Assembly (NCBI RefSeq): GCF_001729765.1
Contig: NZ_CP017181.1
Span: 4,712,001 to 4,776,000, forward strand
Direction: 5' to 3'
Length of the DNA: 64,000 nt
DNA from: Enterobacter kobei
GTDB taxonomy: Bacteria; Pseudomonadota; Gammaproteobacteria; Enterobacterales; Enterobacteriaceae
The notes under the pieces are model-generated. The model was not told the DNA's origin, made no database searches, and saw nothing but the letters and a program-made list of their open reading frames with translations. This document shows positions 56,916 to 64,000 of the stretch, in pieces. The translations under genes and the position numbers were made by a program. Within the stretch, counting starts at the first letter, position 1, and the number at the start of each line of letters is the position of its first letter.

Positions 56916-57911
56916 TCAGGCCGTCTGGCCGGGGGAGAATTCCGGTTGCCAGAGCACCTGAAGCTGCGCAATATCGTCGCCGTTAATCAGCCGGCGGACC
57001 ATGTCGGCAATCTGTTTTCCGACACCCTGACGGGTAGACTGGATCACCGACGCCACGTCGGTATCGACGATACTGTCCTGCGGCAGTCCGTCGTAGACCA
57101 CCAGCGACACGGCGTTGTCGCCGGATAAACGCCCCAGCTGTTCGAGCGCCATCGCCGCCCCGTCGCCGTGGGTGTTGCAGTCAGTAATGATCGCCGTGGG
57201 CGGTTGCGGCAGGGCAAGCAGTTCTTTCGTGGTGGCATATCCCACGCGGCGCGACGGCGGCATGGCGCGCAGCCATTCGCTGGAAAGCCCGGCTTCCCGC
57301 AGAGCGTCCAGATAGCCCTGACGGCGCTGGGTGATAAATGCCTGATTATTGCTTTCGCCGAGCAGCGCAATACGCTGATGGCCTTTCTCAATCAGCCAGC
57401 GGGTAGCATTGTACGTACCGGCATAGTTATCGAAATCAAACCACGCGTAAGGCTGCGGCAGCTGGCTGCGCCCAAGCGCCAGGAAAGGGAACCCGGCGGC
57501 CTGCAGCTGCTCAAGCCGCGGATCGCGATCCAGCGTATGCGCCACAATCAGCGCGTCGACGCGCCGGCTCTGTACCATGCGCATATAGCTGTGCTTATCC
57601 GCCAGATCGTCATCGGCAATGAGCAGTAAGTCGATCTCATGTCGCGCCAGTTCGTGGCTAATTTCGCCGACCATGTCCATAAATACACTGTTATTGAGCG
57701 GAACAGGATGGACGGGAAACACCAGCCCGACCGCGTCAATTTTGCCCATCTTCAGGCGGCGGGCGAAGGTGTTAGGTCGGTAACCACGGCGCTGAGCCTC
57801 GGCTTCCACGCGGGCGCGCGTCTCAGCAGAGACGTCGTCATAGCCGTTGAGGGCGCGGCTGACGGTCGTAATGGAGAGTCCCAGCTCTTTGGCAATGGCT
57901 TTAAGCGACAT
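56916..57911 (-). CDS. rafR: LacI-family repressor of the raf operon (RafR-like)
   Basis: The 331-residue protein has the LacI-type helix-turn-helix MSLKAIAKELGLSITTVSRA at residues 1-20 and the hinge region RRGYRPNTFARRLKMGK. A periplasmic-binding-protein-like effector domain follows (GLVFPVHPVPLNNSVFMDMV onward). The operators CGAAACGTTTCG lie 30-68 bp beyond its stop, before rafA. It is on the same strand as rafA and rafB and begins only 17 bp after the XRE-cupin gene ends, so read-through from that gene is possible. Confidence 0.9.
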   Translation of the reverse strand: MSLKAIAKELGLSITTVSRALNGYDDVSAETRARVEAEAQRRGYRPNTFARRLKMGKIDAVGLVFPVHPVPLNNSVFMDMVGEISHELARHEIDLLLIADDDLADKHSYMRMVQSRRVDALIVAHTLDRDPRLEQLQAAGFPFLALGRSQLPQPYAWFDFDNYAGTYNATRWLIEKGHQRIALLGESNNQAFITQRRQGYLDALREAGLSSEWLRAMPPSRRVGYATTKELLALPQPPTAIITDCNTHGDGAAMALEQLGRLSGDNAVSLVVYDGLPQDSIVDTDVASVIQSTRQGVGKQIADMVRRLINGDDIAQLQVLWQPEFSPGQTA

Positions 57912-57928
57912 GATTTTCCGTATCTACG

Positions 57929-58477
57929 TTAATTTTGTTCCGCCACCAGCAACGCATGCGTGTCTGGCTCCAGCGCCTTAAAAATGTGCGGCTGGTCGGC
58001 GGGGTAACAGATGTAATCCCCGGCGGCGAGCTCTTCTGCCGCATCCAGCAGGCCGACCAGGGCCCTTCCCTGCATGACGATAATATGTTCTACCGAGCCA
58101 GGCGAATGCGGCTGAGAAATGCGGTCTGCACCCGGCTGGGTCATCAGGAGATAGACATCCCGTCGCGCGCCTGGCGGGCACGCCGCCAGCAGTATGGCTT
58201 CATAGTTTGCCTGTCCGGCAACCACTTTCGTTCCTTCACCACGGCGGATCACCTGCGTGCTCGGCAACTGCGGCTCCAGCAAACGGGCGAAGGGAATATC
58301 CAGCGCCACGCAGAGCGACCACAGCGTCTCCAGGCTGGGGTTGCCGTTGCCGGATTCCAGCTGGGAAAGCGTGGATTTAGCGATCCCGGCACGGCGGGCA
58401 ATTTCCGCCAGTGAAAGCCCGGTTCGCAGGCGCTCTCGCACCAGGCTTTTGGCGATTACGCTAATTGGCTGCGTCAT
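57929..58477 (-). CDS. XRE-family regulator with C-terminal cupin domain
   Basis: A 182-residue protein. The N-terminal XRE helix-turn-helix (about residues 10-65, LSLAEIARRAGIAKSTLSQL) is followed by a cupin fold (about 105-178, with SPGSVEHIIVMQGRALVGLL and AGDYICYPADQPHIFKAL). Such regulators usually sense a small molecule in the cupin. It is divergent from azlCD over 104 bp containing a 15-bp palindrome, the standard place for the operator of a local regulator. A role as repressor or activator of azlCD is inference; the effector is unknown. Confidence 0.88.
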   Translation of the reverse strand: MTQPISVIAKSLVRERLRTGLSLAEIARRAGIAKSTLSQLESGNGNPSLETLWSLCVALDIPFARLLEPQLPSTQVIRRGEGTKVVAGQANYEAILLAACPPGARRDVYLLMTQPGADRISQPHSPGSVEHIIVMQGRALVGLLDAAEELAAGDYICYPADQPHIFKALEPDTHALLVAEQN

Positions 58478-58503
58478 ATAACGGCCCTTTTTGTTCTATA
58501 AAT

Positions 58504-58552
58504 CGAACGAATCGTTCGTCTTGAAAAACATTTCTGTTGCGTTCATTATAAT
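58504..58552. promoter_or_regulatory. XRE-azlC divergent promoter with 15-bp palindrome
   Basis: CGAACGA-A-TCGTTCG (58504-58518) is a perfect odd palindrome, and a half-site ACGTTCGA recurs at 58559-58566. TATAAT at 58547-58552 is a good -10 for azlC, with TTGAAA at 58521-58526 as a poorly spaced -35. Confidence 0.6.
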
Positions 58553-58581
58553 GGATACACGTTCGATATGGCTAAAATTGT

Positions 58582-59241
58582 ATGAAGCATCATCTCTCCT
58601 GCCTTAAAGGCGACACGATAAAAGCAATCATCCTGGTTTGCCTCGCGGTCGGCGTGGTCGGGATGTCTTACGGCTCACTGGCGATGGCCTACGGTTTCCC
58701 GCTTTGGGTGCCGTTTGTTCTCTCGCTCACCGTCCTCGCGGGCGCATCGGAATTTATGTTTATCGGCATTGTGGCCAGCGGCGGTAACCCTCTGGCGGCG
58801 GCGGCAGCCGGTTTGCTGGTCAACGCACGCCATGTGCCGTTTGGCGTGACGGTGCGTGAACTGGTAGGCAAGCGCGGCCTGAGCCTGTTGGGCTGCCACA
58901 TTATGAATGACGAAAGCGTGGTGTTTGGCCTGTCGCAAAAAACGCCCGAGCAGCGTAAGGCGGCGTACTGGTTATGTGGTTTAGGCGTGGCAATTATCTG
59001 GCCGGTGGGCGCCTTGCTGGGCGCCATGGTCGGTAAGCTGCTCCCGGCCCCGGAAACCATCGGGCTGGATGCGGTCTTTCCGGCCATTCTGCTGGCGTTA
59101 GTGGTTCCCGCGTTTAAAAACCGTACCACGTTAATCCGCGCCTGTAGCGGTGCCGTGCTATCCCTGGCTGCCGTACCGTTTTCCCCGGTGGGATTACCGG
59201 TGCTGCTCTCTTTACTCGGTCTCGCTGCGAGGAAGAAATAA
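58582..59241 (+). CDS. azlC: Branched-chain amino acid exporter large subunit (AzlC/YgaZ type)
   Basis: Inner-membrane protein of the LIV-E (AzlC) family that exports valine, leucine and isoleucine with a small AzlD partner. The 219 residues contain about seven or eight hydrophobic helices. The family segment is LAGASEFMFIGIVASGGNP, with NARHVPFGVTVREL following. The start lacks a clear ribosome site. A six-codon frame, ATG at 58568 encoding MAKIV, stops at a TGA that overlaps the azlC ATG (ATGA), so initiation may be coupled to it. azlD starts one base before azlC ends. Confidence 0.9.
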   Translation: MKHHLSCLKGDTIKAIILVCLAVGVVGMSYGSLAMAYGFPLWVPFVLSLTVLAGASEFMFIGIVASGGNPLAAAAAGLLVNARHVPFGVTVRELVGKRGLSLLGCHIMNDESVVFGLSQKTPEQRKAAYWLCGLGVAIIWPVGALLGAMVGKLLPAPETIGLDAVFPAILLALVVPAFKNRTTLIRACSGAVLSLAAVPFSPVGLPVLLSLLGLAARKK

Positions 59242-59564
59242 TGGGAAATATGACGATTTTTATTCTCGGCATCGCCATTTTGTCTGCGGGAACCTATTTG
59301 ATGCGTCTCGGCGGAGCAAAACTCGGCAACCGACTGGCACTCTCTGAACGATCTCAGGCACTGCTGTCAGATGCGGCAACGGTGTTGCTGTTTTCTGTGG
59401 CGCTGGCGACCACATTTTATGAAGGGGAACATTTCGCCGGGATGGCGCGCGTGCTGGGCGTGGCGTTTGCGGTATTTCTGGCGTGGCGAAAAATGCCATT
59501 GATTGTGGTGATCATCGCGGCGGCAGTAGTGACGGCGCTACTGCGCGTGGCGGGCATAAACTAA
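59241..59564 (+). CDS. azlD: Branched-chain amino acid exporter small subunit (AzlD/YgaH type)
   Basis: The 107-residue membrane partner of AzlC with four hydrophobic helices (MTIFILGIAILSAGTYLMR; LSDAATVLLFSVALATTF; VLGVAFAVFLAWR; LIVVIIAAAVVTALL). TLMRLGGAKLG-like TYLMRLGGAKLGN is typical of the AzlD family. Its ATG shares a base with the azlC stop (TAATG), giving tight coupling. The stop codon is the first three bases of a 349-bp segment that is repeated 1.4 kb downstream. Confidence 0.9.
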   Translation: MGNMTIFILGIAILSAGTYLMRLGGAKLGNRLALSERSQALLSDAATVLLFSVALATTFYEGEHFAGMARVLGVAFAVFLAWRKMPLIVVIIAAAVVTALLRVAGIN

Positions 59565-59588
59565 AAAAGCGCCCCGGGGGCGCTCTTT
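59565..59588. terminator. Bidirectional terminator, azlD and DUF1471 copy 1
   Basis: AGCGCCCC-G-GGGGCGCT with A6 on the left and TCTTT on the right. The A6 makes it strongest for the minus-strand DUF1471 gene. Confidence 0.85.
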
Positions 59589-59604
59589 CGACGGTGTGAC
59601 TGGC

Positions 59605-59817
59605 TTATTTATTCAGTTCAGCAGTCATGTGTACGCGGTTACCCGTGAATGCCTGGGTAATTTTGTAGGATGATGCACCCGCTTCCTGAGCCTGCGCCGC
59701 GATTTTAGCTTCTGCACCGTCAATGGTAGAGGCGGTTGCGGTCACAGTCTGTGCAGCGAAAGAACCGAAAGAAGCAGCCAGAGCGATTACAGCGACAAAA
59801 GTTTTGATGCTTTTCAT
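59605..59817 (-). CDS. DUF1471 (YhcN/BhsA family) small periplasmic protein, copy 1
   Basis: A 70-residue protein with a signal peptide MKSIKTFVAVIALAASFGSF then AA, leaving a mature form of about 48 residues. The mature part ends with the family signature GASSYKITQAFTGNRVHMTAELNK. Members of this family (BhsA, McbA, YhcN, YjfN) are stress-induced periplasmic or outer-membrane-associated proteins of unclear biochemistry. It differs from copy 2 only at residue 10 (Val here, Ile there). AAAGGG(TTTATATC) precedes the ATG. Confidence 0.9.
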   Translation of the reverse strand: MKSIKTFVAVIALAASFGSFAAQTVTATASTIDGAEAKIAAQAQEAGASSYKITQAFTGNRVHMTAELNK

Positions 59818-60021
59818 GATATAAACCCTTTCGTTAATTTGTTTTGGTAAGGCACCGTGCCTTGATGAGATAAATACTAGACCTCATCCCGAACAACTAA
59901 AAGCGGAAGGATTTGCTATTATCATTCAAAATTACTGAACTCAAAAAAAACGTTATGCATTGCGCTGATATCTGTTTCCTGATGTCCTGAACGTCAGCCT
60001 TTTTCAGGGAGAAAAACGCCA

Positions 60022-60987
60022 ATGCAAAGCATAAAACAACCCTCATTCCTCATCAGACATAGTACTGCCGTCCATTTTATCGCTTATGCGGGCGCCATTT
60101 TTGTCATAACGCCCTTTAACAGTAAAGCGATGCCCGTCTTCGTCTGGATGGCCATGCTGATAGCCTGCGCTATCATCATTTCCTCACGCATAAAACCCCT
60201 CACGCTGTTGCAGCTGTCCCAAATGGAATGGGGTGAATACAAAAAAATAGCGGGCTCGACGCTGATGTCTTCTCTGCTGTTTTTAACATCGTGCGTGGCA
60301 TTTAAATATTTCGCCGGAAATGGCCTGGAGCTACCCGTCACGCTCGCGATCGGGACGGTGGGATGTATCTACTATTCCATCACCCTCTATCTGGACGCCG
60401 TGGATGATGACAGAAAGAAAATTGCGAAAAAGGCTTTCACCCTTACACGTGGTGTATGGCTGTTAATTTCCTTCATCTGCTACATACTGGCGCGAAAGGT
60501 CTTTATGGACGTCACGGATGTCACCTACGAGGCGACTTTCAATAAAATTACGTCGTTTGGGTTCTTTTTAATCTTCTGCACCTTATTCTTTTCCATGGTA
60601 TTTCTGCTATTCACGATGGCGCTTCCCTTGTTGCAGAATTCATCGGTCCAGTTTAACGTCATGGCGATTTCTGCCCCCCTTTTCTGCGCTGGCTATATCT
60701 TCTTTATTGCCTATAACGTCAATACCAGCCGGGTGCTTGAATACGTCCTCAATGTGACAATCGATTACGACACTCGGGATACGTTTTACTGTAACAATGA
60801 ATATCGAATTCTCAACGACTATCCCAATGCGCGCTTTATGATGGTAGGTGAAGGTAATTATCGCGTGTTTACGCCAAAAAAGCGGGATTACGGGATCTGG
60901 CGTCTGACCTGTAAAAACGTCGCGCCTTTTTATTCCCTGGTAGAGGTTCAGGATAGAAAAGATATTGTTAAAAAAGAGAAAAAATAA
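60022..60987 (+). CDS. Membrane protein of unknown function
   Basis: I do not recognise this 321-residue protein. It has about seven hydrophobic segments (near residues 16-33, 38-55, 79-96, 104-122, 146-161, 177-203 and 211-232). They are followed by a ~90-residue polar C-terminus with two cysteines (FYCNNEYRILNDYPNARFM and RLTCKNVAPF) and a Lys-rich end KKEKK. Aromatic content and A+T-rich codons differ from its neighbours, which suggests acquisition. GGGAGA lies ten bases before the ATG. Its stop TAA is the start of the second 349-bp repeat, as the azlD stop is of the first. Confidence 0.8.
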   Translation: MQSIKQPSFLIRHSTAVHFIAYAGAIFVITPFNSKAMPVFVWMAMLIACAIIISSRIKPLTLLQLSQMEWGEYKKIAGSTLMSSLLFLTSCVAFKYFAGNGLELPVTLAIGTVGCIYYSITLYLDAVDDDRKKIAKKAFTLTRGVWLLISFICYILARKVFMDVTDVTYEATFNKITSFGFFLIFCTLFFSMVFLLFTMALPLLQNSSVQFNVMAISAPLFCAGYIFFIAYNVNTSRVLEYVLNVTIDYDTRDTFYCNNEYRILNDYPNARFMMVGEGNYRVFTPKKRDYGIWRLTCKNVAPFYSLVEVQDRKDIVKKEKK

Positions 60988-61011
60988 AAAAGCGCCCCGG
61001 GGGCGCTCTTT
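60988..61011. terminator. Bidirectional terminator, membrane-protein gene and DUF1471 copy 2
   Basis: Same AGCGCCCC-G-GGGGCGCT hairpin as at 59565, with A6 before and TCTTT after. Confidence 0.85.
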
Positions 61012-61027
61012 CGACGGTGTGACTGGC

Positions 61028-61240
61028 TTATTTATTCAGTTCAGCAGTCATGTGTACGCGGTTACCCGTGAATGCCTGGGTAATTTTGTAGGATGATGCA
61101 CCCGCTTCCTGAGCCTGTGCCGCGATTTTAGCTTCTGCACCGTCGATGGTAGAGGCGGTTGCGGTCACAGTCTGTGCAGCGAAAGAACCGAAAGAAGCAG
61201 CCAGAGCGATTATAGCGACAAAAGTTTTGATGCTTTTCAT
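61028..61240 (-). CDS. DUF1471 (YhcN/BhsA family) small periplasmic protein, copy 2
   Basis: Second copy, 70 residues, identical to copy 1 except Ile10 in the signal peptide (MKSIKTFVAIIALAASF). The other two substitutions in the gene are silent and the fourth is in the leader (TTAAGTTG for TTAATTTG). Mature proteins are therefore predicted to be identical. It has the same promoter-proximal sequence as copy 1, so both should be expressed alike. It lies upstream of the fdhD stop. Confidence 0.9.
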   Translation of the reverse strand: MKSIKTFVAIIALAASFGSFAAQTVTATASTIDGAEAKIAAQAQEAGASSYKITQAFTGNRVHMTAELNK

Positions 61241-61354
61241 GATATAAACCCTTTCGTTAAGTTGTTTTGGTAAGGCACCGTGCCTTGATGAGATAAATAC
61301 TAGACCTCATCCCGAACAACTAAAAGCGGAAGGTTTTGCCTGAAACATTCAAAA

Positions 61355-62191
61355 TTATTGATCAACTATTAATCGCTGCGGATGGGTATAGATTGTTGCC
61401 CTTCCCGGCTTGCAGAACCCGACCAGCGTCAGGTTGCAGCGCTCCGCCACTTCCACCGCCAGCGTTGTGGCCGCCGATACCGCAAACAGGATTTCCACAC
61501 CGCACATTGCGGACTTTTGCACCATCTCATAACTTGCACGGCTGGAAACAAGCGCCGCGCCCTGTTGCCAGACCTCGCTTTCTCGCGCCCGGCGTCCCAG
61601 CAGCTTATCCAGCGCGACATGGCGGCCCACGTCTTCATGCCCTCCGGCAATATCGCCCGACGGCAACACCCACGCCGCCGCATGCGTACAACCGCTCAAC
61701 TGGCCGATGGGCTGTACGTCGTTGAGATGCTCAAGCGCATGATCAAGGTGTGCCAGATTGAAGGTCTGGGTAAACGGCAATGGCGCAACGGGCTTGCCGA
61801 TATCATTGAGCTGCTCAACGCCACACACGCCGCAGCCGGTGCGTCCGGCCAGCGCGCGGCGGCGCTCTTTCAACCCCATAAAGCGACGGCTGGAGAGTTC
61901 GATTTGCACTTCAAGACCGTTACACGCCTTCACCACGTCCATCCCGTAGATCTCCTGCGGATGCGCAATAATGCCTTCCGAGAGAGAAAAGCCAATGGCG
62001 AACAGGTCGAGATCTTTCGGCGAAGCCATCATCACCACATGCGAAATACCGTTGTAAACAAGCGCAACAGGCACTTCTTCCGCCAGCAAATCGGGCGTGG
62101 CGTGGGTAATGTGGGGCGGTCTGCGTACCGACAGTTCCACAATGCCTGCAGGCAGTGGCGACGAGTGGGTAGCACGGTTTTGTTTAGACAC
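61355..62191 (-). CDS. fdhD: Formate dehydrogenase accessory sulfurtransferase FdhD
   Basis: Sulfurtransferase that passes sulfur from IscS to the molybdenum cofactor of formate dehydrogenases; needed for their activity. The GTG at 62191 (reading [16 protein letters not shown]) is preceded by AGGAA and gives 278 residues, against 277 in E. coli. The active-site loop [13 protein letters not shown] near residue 120 carries the CxxC cysteines. [17 protein letters not shown] near 185 and [19 protein letters not shown] near 215 are conserved. It is divergent from fdoG, its client enzyme. Confidence 0.95.
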   Translation of the reverse strand: MSKQNRATHSSPLPAGIVELSVRRPPHITHATPDLLAEEVPVALVYNGISHVVMMASPKDLDLFAIGFSLSEGIIAHPQEIYGMDVVKACNGLEVQIELSSRRFMGLKERRRALAGRTGCGVCGVEQLNDIGKPVAPLPFTQTFNLAHLDHALEHLNDVQPIGQLSGCTHAAAWVLPSGDIAGGHEDVGRHVALDKLLGRRARESEVWQQGAALVSSRASYEMVQKSAMCGVEILFAVSAATTLAVEVAERCNLTLVGFCKPGRATIYTHPQRLIVDQ

Positions 62192-62562
62192 AGCGGTATT
62201 CCTGAACAACCACGGAGGTGAGCCTGCTATTGCAGCATAAACAACAGGCCTTACGCATAGTATGGATCAACTTTTCGACAATCATTCTCCTACTCATTTA
62301 GAAGGGGTGCAACCCGGCCAGCGCTACACCGCTTTAACATGCAGAAGCAATAGCGTGATCTGTATCACACTTTATAATCAACATGGTGATAATACGTTCA
62401 CTTTGTATTAACGCCATTAGAACAGGTGTACCGACATTGTGGTATTCTGATGATATCCCTCGGAGAAATGAGGGATTAACGCAAATTTTTTCCTTTGCGG
62501 TCATTCTTCAACCGCGAAGTCAAAACTACATATGTAAGCAATGTCGAAACAAGGAGTGACCC
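62192..62562. promoter_or_regulatory. fdhD-fdoG divergent control region
   Basis: No gene in these 371 bp. A CRP-like site, CGTGA-TCTGTA-TCACA, spans 62354-62369 (9 of 10 core positions). TATAAT follows at 62373-62378. A hairpin ATCCCTC/GAGGGAT spans 62455-62476. CAAGGAG lies 7 bases before the fdoG ATG. Which gene the CRP-like site serves cannot be told from sequence. Confidence 0.55.
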
Positions 62563-64000
62563 ATGCAGGTCAGCAGAAGGCAGTTCTTTAAGATCTGCGC
62601 TGGCGGTATGGCAGGCACAACGGCAGCAGCACTGGGCTTTGCGCCCGGCGTCGCGCTGGCGGAAACGCGGCAGTATAAACTGCTGCGCACCCGTGAAACC
62701 CGTAATACCTGTACGTACTGCTCTGTCGGTTGCGGGCTGTTAATGTATAGCCTCGGCGACGGTGCTAAAAACGCCAAAGCGTCTATTTTCCATATCGAAG
62801 GTGACCCGGATCACCCGGTCAACCGCGGCGCGCTGTGTCCGAAAGGGGCCGGTCTGGTGGACTTTATCCACTCTGAAAGCCGCCTGAAGTTCCCTGAATA
62901 TCGTGCGCCTGGCTCCGACAAATGGCAGCAAATCAGCTGGGAAGAGGCGTTTGACCGCATCGCTAAACATATTAAAGAAGACCGTGATGCGAACTTCATT
63001 GAGAAGAACGCCGACGGCGTGACGGTCAACCGCTGGCTCTCCACCGGGATGCTGTGTGCTTCAGCGTCCAGTAATGAAACCGGCTATTTAACCCAGAAAT
63101 TTACGCGCGCACTCGGTATGCTCGCGGTCGACAACCAGGCGCGTGTCTGACACGGACCAACGGTAGCAAGTCTTGCTCCAACATTTGGTCGCGGTGCGAT
63201 GACCAACCACTGGGTCGACATCAAGAACGCCAACCTTATTGTGGTGATGGGCGGTAACGCCGCTGAAGCGCACCCTGTCGGGTTCCGCTGGGCGATGGAA
63301 GCCAAAATCCACAACGGTGCGAAACTGATTGTGATCGATCCCCGCTTCACGCGTACAGCGTCAGTGGCGGATTTCTACACCCCTATTCGTTCAGGTACTG
63401 ACATCACTTTCCTGTCAGGCGTATTGCTGTACCTGATGACCAACGAAAAATACAACCGCGAATACACCGAAGCCTATACCAACGCCAGCCTGATCGTGCG
63501 TGAGGATTACCACTTCGAAGATGGCCTGTTCAGCGGTTACGACGCCGAAAAACGCAAGTACGACAAAACCAGCTGGAACTACGAGCTGGATGAGAAAGGC
63601 TTTGCGAAACGCGATACCACCCTGCAACACCCGCGCTGCGTGTGGAACCTGCTGAAAGAGCACGTCTCCCGCTACACGCCGGAGGTGGTCGAAAACATCT
63701 GTGGTACGCCGAAGGCGGACTTCCTGAAGGTCTGCGAGCTGATCGCCGAAACCAGCGCGAAAGATAAAACCGCGTCGTTCCTCTACGCCCTCGGCTGGAC
63801 GCAACACTCCATCGGTGCGCAGAACATCCGTACCATGGCGATGGTTCAGCTCCTGCTCGGCAACATGGGCATGGCAGGCGGCGGCGTGAACGCCCTGCGC
63901 GGTCACTCCAACATTCAGGGTCTGACCGACCTCGGCCTGCTGTCTCAAAGCCTGACAGGTTATATGAACCTGCCAAGCGAGAAACAAACCGACCTGCAAA
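62563..64000 (+). CDS. fdoG: Formate dehydrogenase-O major subunit, selenoprotein (3' end beyond window)
   Basis: Catalytic subunit of the respiratory formate dehydrogenase FDH-O, oxidising formate in the periplasm with molybdenum bis-MGD and selenocysteine. The twin-arginine signal SRRQFFK is at residues 4-10. The [4Fe-4S] ligands are Cys50, Cys53, Cys57 and Cys92 (CTYCSVGC...LCPKG). TGA at 63148-63150 is codon 196 and is read as selenocysteine (NQARV-Sec-HGPTVASLAP). The frame continues without other stops to the window end, 479 codons of about 1,016. The sequence is nearly identical to E. coli FdoG. Confidence 0.96.
63148..63190 (+). promoter_or_regulatory. Selenocysteine codon and SECIS hairpin in fdoG
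   Basis: The UGA is followed within 17 bases by a hairpin GGTAGCAAG-TC-TTGCTCC. The apical G-U-rich loop and the distance from the UGA fit bacterial SECIS elements that bind SelB. Confidence 0.85.

Larger units (their letters stand above)
59562..59910. repeat. 349-bp direct repeat, copy 1
   Basis: Begins with the azlD TAA, includes a terminator, a DUF1471 gene with its promoter region, and ends ...AAAGCGGAAGG. Compared by eye with 60985-61333 it has the same length and four substitutions (about 98.9% identity). Outside these limits the sequences differ. Confidence 0.93.
60985..61333. repeat. 349-bp direct repeat, copy 2
   Basis: Same content as 59562-59910 in the same orientation, starting with the stop codon of the membrane-protein gene. 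The repeat period is 1,423 bp. Confidence 0.93.

Noticed and set aside
56813..56971. N-terminal extension of the alpha-galactosidase
   Set aside because: The extra codons are the translated operator palindromes (repeated PKRFG) and there is a good ribosome site at the internal ATG at 56812.
63148..63150. Premature stop or pseudogene in fdoG
   Set aside because: The frame continues with full FdoG similarity on both sides and the TGA is the known selenocysteine position with a SECIS hairpin.

Overview
This window is a stretch of enterobacterial core chromosome. Gene order, protein lengths and many near-identical proteins match the 88-89 min region of E. coli (sthA-oxyR-argHBCE-ppc ... gldA-katG-metFLBJ-rpmE-priA-cytR-ftsN-hslVU-menA-rraA-zapB-glpFKX-fpr-tpiA-cdh-sbp-pfkA-fieF-cpxPRA-sodA-rhaTRSBADM ... 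fdhD-fdoG). Codon use is GC-rich. The intergenic palindromes are of two kinds, a GCCGGGTGGC...ACCCGGC type and a CCCTCTCCC...GGGAGAGGG type. With the rhamnose, raffinose-type and azlCD genes they suggest Enterobacter or a close relative (Leclercia, Lelliottia) rather than E. coli itself. That genus-level call is inference. No phage, IS element, CRISPR array, tRNA or rRNA gene was recognised.

Layout. 1-2.3 kb: end of sthA, oxyR and the divergent sRNA OxyS. 2.3-6.8 kb: arginine biosynthesis, argCBH divergent from argE across two ARG boxes. 7-9.7 kb: ppc. 9.8-12.4 kb: an AraC-type regulator, fsaB and gldA (the frw/pfl/eptC genes that E. coli carries here are absent). 12.5-20.4 kb: katG, the methionine regulon genes metF, metL, metB and metJ with MetJ box arrays, and rpmE. 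20.6-29.4 kb: priA, cytR, ftsN, hslVU behind a sigma32-type promoter, menA, rraA, an unassigned small transcription unit, and zapB. 29.8-36.2 kb: glpFKX, fpr, yiiR, yiiQ, tpiA. 36.2-46 kb: an extra SLC13-like transporter, cdh, sbp, pfkA, fieF, cpxP with the 3'-derived sRNA CpxQ, cpxRA, yiiM, sodA. 46.3-53.4 kb: a complete L-rhamnose system (transporter, two activators, kinase, isomerase, aldolase, mutarotase).

53.4-61.3 kb is the most accessory part. It holds a rafR-rafA-rafB type alpha-galactoside operon with twin palindromic operators, an XRE-cupin regulator divergent from azlCD, and a membrane-protein gene lying between two nearly identical 349-bp direct repeats that each carry a small DUF1471 gene. 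61.4-64 kb returns to core: fdhD and the start of fdoG, which contains an in-frame selenocysteine UGA.

Functionally the window joins central metabolism (ppc, pfkA, tpiA, glpX, glpK, fsaB), sugar uptake (glycerol, rhamnose, raffinose or melibiose), oxidative and envelope stress (OxyR/OxyS, KatG, SodA, Fpr, Cpx) and amino-acid biosynthesis. The least explained items are the small promoter-ORF-terminator unit at 28.77-29.08 kb and the duplicated DUF1471 locus at 59.6-61.3 kb.
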